Of a stretch of DNA of 21,405 nt, positions 17,723-21,405 are shown one piece after another. The notes beneath the pieces were generated by a model. It saw nothing but the letters and a program-made list of their open reading frames with translations, was not told the DNA's origin and ran no database searches. The position numbers and the translations under genes were made by a program. The stretch comes from CAYPZL01 sp964415045 (GTDB lineage: Bacteria; Planctomycetota; Phycisphaerae; Sedimentisphaerales; Anaerobacaceae), in contig CAYPZL010000095.1 of assembly GCA_964415045.1 (NCBI GenBank), positions 1 to 21,405 on the forward strand. Direction: 5' to 3'. Every line of letters begins with the position of its first letter. Position 1 is the stretch's first letter.

Positions 17723-18706
17723 TTACGTCCTGTCGCGGACCTTGCGGACGAGCCCGCGCTGCACGACCCTGCCGTCGAAGACGACGGCGGGCCGCTCGAT
17801 CGTCACTCGGTCGCCCTCGGTGACGTGACCGAAGGTCTCGTATTTGCTCTGGAGGTTCTGCTGCCAGAGGAGAGTCTCCTCTTTCGCGCCGGCCGCTGTG
17901 AATGCGGGTGCACCCTCCAGCCCTTCGAAACCGCTGTTGCGGGCCTCCTGAAGCAGTTCGTCGGCCACCACCGCCAGCGATTCGGGCGAGGCCCGGTGCA
18001 GGGCGTAGATCACCTTGGCCAGCCGGCGGAAGGCCTTGCCCTCATCCGTCTCCGGTTTCTTCGCGCCGGTTCGATGGAAGCACAAGGCCGTCAGAATCGC
18101 CACGGCCCACTCCAGCCACTGTTCGATGGCGGCGCGCACGGTTTTCTCGTATTCGCCCCGGATGTTGCCTTGCAGCGGCCTGGGCCGGCGAAACGCCCAG
18201 GGCAGAATCTTCGTCAGCAGCCTGATGCGCGCCAGCCGGTGCACGAGCAGCACCGCCAGCAGCGCCCCGACGGGCCCGCCGACCGTCAGTCCGAGATCGC
18301 GCATGTCGAGCGTGACGCGCAGGACCGGGGCCAGTAGGAGCATTCCTGCTATCGCCCCCGCTACGGCCGCCAGCGCCGAGGTGGTCGCCTTCGTCTCCGG
18401 GACCGCCAGCAGCTTGGGAATTTGCGGGGGCCGCGCGATCGTCTCGAAACCCAGCGCCACATGGGCGACGTCGCGGGCCTCGAAATCAGCCCGGCCGTCG
18501 ATCGTGCCGATCGAAGCGGCTGTGAGTAGCTCCTGCTTCAAGACGGCGTGGGCCCGCGATTGGGCGGCCTCGAAGTCGCCCGGGCCCGGGTCCTTCGTGA
18601 CGCGCAGCGCCGCAAAGTACTCCTTCGTCGCCCGTTCGGCCAACTCGCGCCGCATCGGTTCGGTCGCCGATTGCGCGCCGGCTATTTTTTCCTGCAAATC
18701 CAGCAT
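17723..18706 (-). CDS. Membrane protein with GrpE-like C-terminus, partner of the Hsp70-like ATPase
   Basis: A 327-aa protein from the ATG at 18706 (a TTG at 18730 would add eight residues; neither has a clear ribosome site). The N-terminus is helical and charged. Two membrane segments lie at about 108-131 and 140-158, and a cytosolic helical part follows. The last 90 residues resemble the GrpE C-terminus: a helix pair ending LLQEARNSGFEGLEG, then a beta-wing-like strand set VTIERPAVVFDGRVVQRG, comparable to the GrpE pattern V-x-V-x-x-x-G-Y-x-x-x-G-R-V-L-R-P. This match was made by eye and is weak in identity. Its stop codon is one base from the Hsp70-like start, so the two are cotranscribed and probably form a complex. 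A membrane nucleotide-exchange factor is the leading guess; otherwise it is a hypothetical membrane protein. Confidence 0.7.
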   Translation of the reverse strand: MLDLQEKIAGAQSATEPMRRELAERATKEYFAALRVTKDPGPGDFEAAQSRAHAVLKQELLTAASIGTIDGRADFEARDVAHVALGFETIARPPQIPKLLAVPETKATTSALAAVAGAIAGMLLLAPVLRVTLDMRDLGLTVGGPVGALLAVLLVHRLARIRLLTKILPWAFRRPRPLQGNIRGEYEKTVRAAIEQWLEWAVAILTALCFHRTGAKKPETDEGKAFRRLAKVIYALHRASPESLAVVADELLQEARNSGFEGLEGAPAFTAAGAKEETLLWQQNLQSKYETFGHVTEGDRVTIERPAVVFDGRVVQRGLVRKVRDRT

Positions 18707-18762
18707 ACGTAAAGATGCGCCGTCACTCAAATATCGCGTTCATACCCGCGCCAACCGCCATT

Positions 18763-18879
18763 GTAGGGCACCAAGCCACAAACGCAACTGCAAACCCGCC
18801 TTCGTCGGCGACGCGGGCGGACATCTCTATCCCTGTAGTCGCAACCCCCGGCGTAATATTGCCGGCCGATCCGCCCTAC
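18763..18879. repeat. Possible 117-bp intergenic repeat with 7-bp ends
   Basis: GTAGGGC (18763-18769) and GCCCTAC (18873-18879) are inverted ends of a non-coding stretch with smaller stems inside (for example around CCCGC...GCGGG). The rest of the 18707-19003 gap has no gene that I can see. The ends are short and this could be chance. Confidence 0.25.
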
Positions 18880-19003
18880 CTCTCCCAACCCCTGCGCTAC
18901 CGGCAGCGCAGCAGGGCAGTAACGTCGGGCGAATCAGTGAAGCGCATGTGGGGATGTTGTCACAGACACGCGAGGGGCTTTCCCGGGGAGGGTCCACAAT
19001 GAA

Positions 19004-19036
19004 GGGGCGCGACCGTCGGGTTGACGGGCGCGCCCC
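19004..19036 (-). terminator. Strong GC hairpin downstream of the 19078 gene
   Basis: On the minus strand GGGGCGCG pairs with CGCGCCCC and an inner CCGTC pairs with GACGG around an AACC loop, giving 13 bp of stem with a single C-T mismatch. It lies about 40 bp past the stop codon of the lipocalin-like gene. The following sequence TTCATTGT is only moderately T-rich. Confidence 0.55.
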
Positions 19037-19077
19037 TGATGGACAGGCGTTTTGTGGATGTTTGGTGCGGGTGCGGA

Positions 19078-19593
19078 TCACTTCTTGCGGGATTGGCGTT
19101 TGCAGGTCAGGGTGCTCCAGGGTTCGGCGTCGCGGTAGCCCCAACTGTCGAGGCCGTAGATGCTGATCTTGATGGTCTTGGCGTCGAGGTTCCTGTGCAC
19201 GATCTCGACCTTCTGGGTCTCTCCGTCGGCCTGGACGCCCTCGGCTTTCAGGACGGCGTCGCCGTAGTTGTCGCCCCAGGTGCCCTTCCAGATGCCACCC
19301 TGGTTGTCGGCGCCGGCCAGCACGACTTCCTCGCTCGAGGCCGCCAGCATGGTCATGCCGTGAAACGCGAAGTCTCCCATCCTGAAATCCATCAGGACGA
19401 TGTGCTTATCGAGCCCCCACTTGTAATTGACCTCGACGCGCTGCCCCTCGTTGTCTGTCGCTGCCCATTTGCCCAGTACCCAGTCGTAGCCGTACTGCGT
19501 CACGAAGTCGCCCAGCTTTTCTTGGGCTGCCACCGGGACTGTGCCGATTGCCAGCAGGCCCAGAGTCAACAAGCAGAGATTCCTAATGTTCAT
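19078..19593 (-). CDS. Small secreted lipocalin-like protein of unknown function
   Basis: A 171-aa protein with a clear signal peptide (1-23, cleavage likely after VAA). The mature part opens with a helix and GKW (41-43), followed by alternating beta strands (VEVNYKW, HIVLMDFRM, GTWGDNY, KISIYGL). This resembles DUF1579/THAP4-type beta-barrels, in which a GKW-like motif begins the barrel; the match is by pattern only. The ATG at 19593 follows AAAGGAGAACACA, a good ribosome site. It ends in a basic tail (KRQSRKK) and is followed by a strong hairpin, so it is probably a one-gene transcript. Ligand and role are unknown. Confidence 0.75.
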   Translation of the reverse strand: MNIRNLCLLTLGLLAIGTVPVAAQEKLGDFVTQYGYDWVLGKWAATDNEGQRVEVNYKWGLDKHIVLMDFRMGDFAFHGMTMLAASSEEVVLAGADNQGGIWKGTWGDNYGDAVLKAEGVQADGETQKVEIVHRNLDAKTIKISIYGLDSWGYRDAEPWSTLTCKRQSRKK

Positions 19594-19897
19594 TGTGTTC
19601 TCCTTTCTGATGCGAAAAACAAGTGTTGTGCCGGTCTGCCTCTACCCACAACGGGCGAATCACGCGATCCGAAACGACCACCGCTCGCCCATACAACAAT
19701 CGAAATCATCGTTTGTCTTTACCGGGTCCTGGTTTTATTTTCGACGGCTTGCCTGGGGCAACAATGCGCAGTTTTCCCGATTGACGACCGGATTGGCGCC
19801 GCGTTATTCTCAGCGGACATTGCCCTTGACGAGCACGGCCGCGTATGGGCTGGAACGGAAAGGCGATCTGTTGTTTTGATGGAAGGTGGTTCTTCAG
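19594..19897. other. Divergent intergenic region, no supported gene
   Basis: This gap separates two divergent secreted-protein genes. I found no clear promoter for either. One forward frame (about 19720-19930) reads like a short protein start, including DEHGRVWAGT, a phrase typical of beta-propeller repeats, but it has no good start codon and runs into the serine hydrolase gene in another frame. It may be a gene remnant. Confidence 0.4.
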
Positions 19898-21079
19898 ATG
19901 ATGAGGTTGTTCGTTGCCGATTCTGTGTGCACGTGGCGCGGGGGCGCTAGGCGTGGCCGGGGCTTGGTGGCGTTTTTCCTCTTTTTGCTGATGCCTGGCC
20001 TTTCTTTCGGCGCGGGCGGGCGCATTGTCCCTGTGATCGAATCGGTCCGGCAGGTGTATGATTTGCCGGCGGTGGCGGCGGCGGTGATTCTGGACGGCCG
20101 GGTGTGTGCGGTGGCGGCCACGGGTGTTCGCAAGGCCGGCAGCGACGTCAAGGTTACGCCGGCCGATCAGTTCCATCTGGGCTCGTGCACCAAGGCCATG
20201 ACGGCCACGCTCATCGCGATCCTTGTCGAAAAGGGCAAGCTGGGGTGGGATGCGACGCTGGCAGAGCTGCTGCCCGACCTGGTCGAGGATATGCGCCCCG
20301 TTTATCGAACCGTCACGATTCGGCATCTGCTCGCGCACCGCGCGGGCCTGCCCCCGGCGAATTCGTCGTGGCCCGAGGGCATGTCGTTCCGGGACGTGCA
20401 CCGACTGCCCGGCGCGCCGATGCAGCAACGGCTGGCCTACGCCCGGCTGATGCTGCGCCAGGAGCCCGCAACGACGCCCGGAGAGGAATACCTCTATTCC
20501 AACGCAGGCTACGCCATCGCCGGGACGATCGCCGAGCAGATCATGAAGACGCCCTATGAGACGCTCATGAAAGAGATGGTGTTCGAGCCGTTAGGCATGG
20601 GCAGCGCCGGGTTCGGTGCGATGGGAACGCCGGGGAAGATCGATCAGCCCTGGCAGCACCGGTTCTCCGATGGCAAATTGAAACCGGTCGGCCCGGGCCG
20701 CTTCAGCGACAATCCGCCTGCCATCGGGCCGGGCGGAACGGTCCACTGCGCCATGGGCGACTGGGCGAAGTTCGTGCTGGTGCATTTGAAAGGACGCCGC
20801 GGTGAACCGACGATTCTCCCTCCGTCGAGCATCACCGAGCTTCACACACCCGATTTCGGCGGCGACTATGCCAAGGGCTGGGCCGTGAAAACGCGGGACT
20901 GGGCCGGCGGCGAGGTCCTCACCCACACGGGGACCAACAACCAGAACTACGCCGTGGTCTGGATGGCGCCGAAACGCAACTTCGCCGTCATGGCGGCCAC
21001 CAACCAGGGCGGCGGCGACGTCGCCAAGGCATGCGACGACGTCTGCGCCAGGCTCATCCGCGAGTTTCTCGCGAAATAG
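19898..21079 (+). CDS. Secreted class C beta-lactamase-family serine hydrolase
   Basis: A 393-aa serine hydrolase of the beta-lactamase/penicillin-binding fold (PF00144). The active-site triad motifs are SCTK (nucleophile S96, K99), YSN (Y200-N202) and HTG (343-345, replacing KTG), the pattern usual for esterase or D-aminopeptidase-like members rather than true AmpC. The start is the ATG at 19898 (a second ATG follows), with GGAAGG 11 nt upstream; a GTG four codons earlier is less likely. A hydrophobic stretch ending LSFGAGG (about residues 24-40) after a basic segment looks like a signal peptide, so export is expected. The substrate cannot be told. It stands alone, with repeats following. 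Confidence 0.9.
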   Translation: MMRLFVADSVCTWRGGARRGRGLVAFFLFLLMPGLSFGAGGRIVPVIESVRQVYDLPAVAAAVILDGRVCAVAATGVRKAGSDVKVTPADQFHLGSCTKAMTATLIAILVEKGKLGWDATLAELLPDLVEDMRPVYRTVTIRHLLAHRAGLPPANSSWPEGMSFRDVHRLPGAPMQQRLAYARLMLRQEPATTPGEEYLYSNAGYAIAGTIAEQIMKTPYETLMKEMVFEPLGMGSAGFGAMGTPGKIDQPWQHRFSDGKLKPVGPGRFSDNPPAIGPGGTVHCAMGDWAKFVLVHLKGRRGEPTILPPSSITELHTPDFGGDYAKGWAVKTRDWAGGEVLTHTGTNNQNYAVVWMAPKRNFAVMAATNQGGGDVAKACDDVCARLIREFLAK

Positions 21080-21116
21080 CAGGGATCAGAAAAAAACCCT
21101 TGTGCGATAGGATTCT

Positions 21117-21220
21117 GTCATCCCTTCGCGTGCGTTCAGGGCAGGCTCTGAGCCGCAGGCGAATCCCGGCGCGCCGGGACGGCCTGCGAATGGGAAGTTC
21201 TTCGAGGTCGCAGCCCAGAT
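21117..21220 (+). repeat. Dispersed intergenic repeat (GTCATCC type), copy 3
   Basis: It starts GTCATCCC and carries the same GCGAATCCCGGCGCGCCGGG block as the 15606-15684 copy, with a 5' insertion (GTGCGTTCAGGGCAGG). It ends CAGCCCAGAT, directly abutting the 55-bp repeat at 21221. The terminal element therefore seems to have inserted into or beside this repeat. Confidence 0.65.
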
Positions 21221-21275
21221 CCTAACTGAACTTTTGCAAAATGGAGATTAGGCTTACTTTAGGGAGGAAAAATCT
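21221..21275. repeat. 55-bp terminal repeat, right copy
   Basis: This is the exact reverse complement of 2-56. It includes 11 bp (CCTAACTGAAC) outside the 25-bp terminal repeat of the MITE-like element and extends into that element's first hairpin arm. The perfect identity of two copies 21 kb apart implies recent spread or shared multicopy origin. Confidence 0.9.
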
Positions 21276-21295
21276 TCTTGTCGATTTTTCCTCCC
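21262..21295. repeat. Internal hairpin 1 of the MITE-like element
   Basis: GGGAGGAAAAATC (21262-21274) pairs perfectly with GATTTTTCCTCCC (21283-21295) over 13 bp, with an 8-nt loop TTCTTGTC. The left arm is shared with the left window repeat. Confidence 0.85.
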
Positions 21296-21334
21296 GAGCA
21301 CGTAAGTGCATTGGGTATTGGTATTTAAGCTCCG

Positions 21335-21370
21335 TCTTCAAGGAAATCAAACCAACGATTTCCTTGAAGA
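21335..21370. repeat. Internal hairpin 2 of the MITE-like element
   Basis: TCTTCAAGGAAATC (21335-21348) pairs perfectly with GATTTCCTTGAAGA (21357-21370) over 14 bp, with an 8-nt loop AAACCAAC. Its loop length equals that of hairpin 1, and both inner stem ends read ATC/GAT. Confidence 0.85.
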
Positions 21371-21405
21371 ATATAAGCCTAATCTCCATTTTGCAAAACT
21401 CTACA

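Larger units (their letters stand above)
21232..21398. mobile_element. 167-bp MITE-like element with 25-bp perfect terminal inverted repeats
   Basis: TTTTGCAAAATGGAGATTAG plus GCTTA (21232-21256) is repeated exactly as its reverse complement at 21374-21398. The outermost ten bases are self-complementary (TTTTGCAAAA). Inside are two long hairpins (21262-21295 and 21335-21370) and no open frame of note. It is much richer in A and T than the flanking genes. The size, perfect ends and lack of a gene fit a non-autonomous element mobilised by a transposase elsewhere. Target-site duplications are not evident: the left flank is CTGAAC and the right flank CTCTACA. Confidence 0.65.

Noticed and set aside
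16840..17823. Forward open frame overlapping the Hsp70-like gene
   Set aside because: It overlaps conserved ATPase motifs on the other strand and has no domain signal or ribosome site.
19781..19809. TTGACG...TTATTC as a promoter for the serine hydrolase
   Set aside because: The -35 and 17-bp spacing are good, but the -10 hexamer matches the consensus at only one position.
21262..21370. Retron or group II intron RNA
   Set aside because: Two simple hairpins inside terminal inverted repeats, with no reverse transcriptase in the window and no intron domain V pattern.

Overview
The window is about 21.4 kb of GC-rich bacterial DNA with no phage, plasmid-replication, rRNA or tRNA signal that I can see. 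The gene set best fits a Planctomycetota-type genome, possibly Phycisphaerae or a relative. It includes a secreted GH32 enzyme with the planctomycete/Bacteroidetes-style N-terminal modules, a very large secreted DUF3857/transglutaminase protein, an Hsp70-like membrane ATPase with a membrane partner, and many small secreted or membrane proteins of unknown role. This placement is an inference from gene style, not from a marker gene.

Layout. Positions 1-294 hold a 55-bp repeat copy and no gene. Positions 295-3458 (+) hold an intact secreted GH32 fructan hydrolase followed by a decayed paralogue. From 10510 back to 3581, on the minus strand, lie a TauE/SafE permease, protein-L-isoaspartate methyltransferase (pcm), a small GIY-YIG nuclease set between imperfect inverted repeats, recG, and a two-gene potassium-uptake operon (trkH/ktrB then trkA/ktrA). 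Positions 10837-15545 (+) hold a small multi-pass membrane protein and a 1280-residue secreted protein with two DUF3857-transglutaminase units. The second unit has lost all three catalytic residues. Convergent to it (18706 to 15715, -) is a tightly coupled pair: a membrane protein with a GrpE-like C-terminus, then an Hsp70-like ATPase that has a membrane hairpin instead of a substrate-binding domain. Positions 19078-19593 (-) encode a small secreted lipocalin-like protein, and 19898-21079 (+) a secreted class C serine hydrolase. The last 300 bp are repeats: a dispersed intergenic repeat and a 167-bp MITE-like element with 25-bp terminal inverted repeats and two internal hairpins.

How the genes work together. 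The GH32 gene served exported fructan breakdown with its now-dead partner. TrkH/TrkA form one potassium channel. The GrpE-like and Hsp70-like proteins probably form one membrane-bound ATPase machine, which is the best candidate here for an undescribed system. The rest are mostly independent housekeeping or hypothetical genes. The same 55-bp sequence lies in inverted orientation at both ends of the window, so the piece probably starts and stops in a multicopy repeat.
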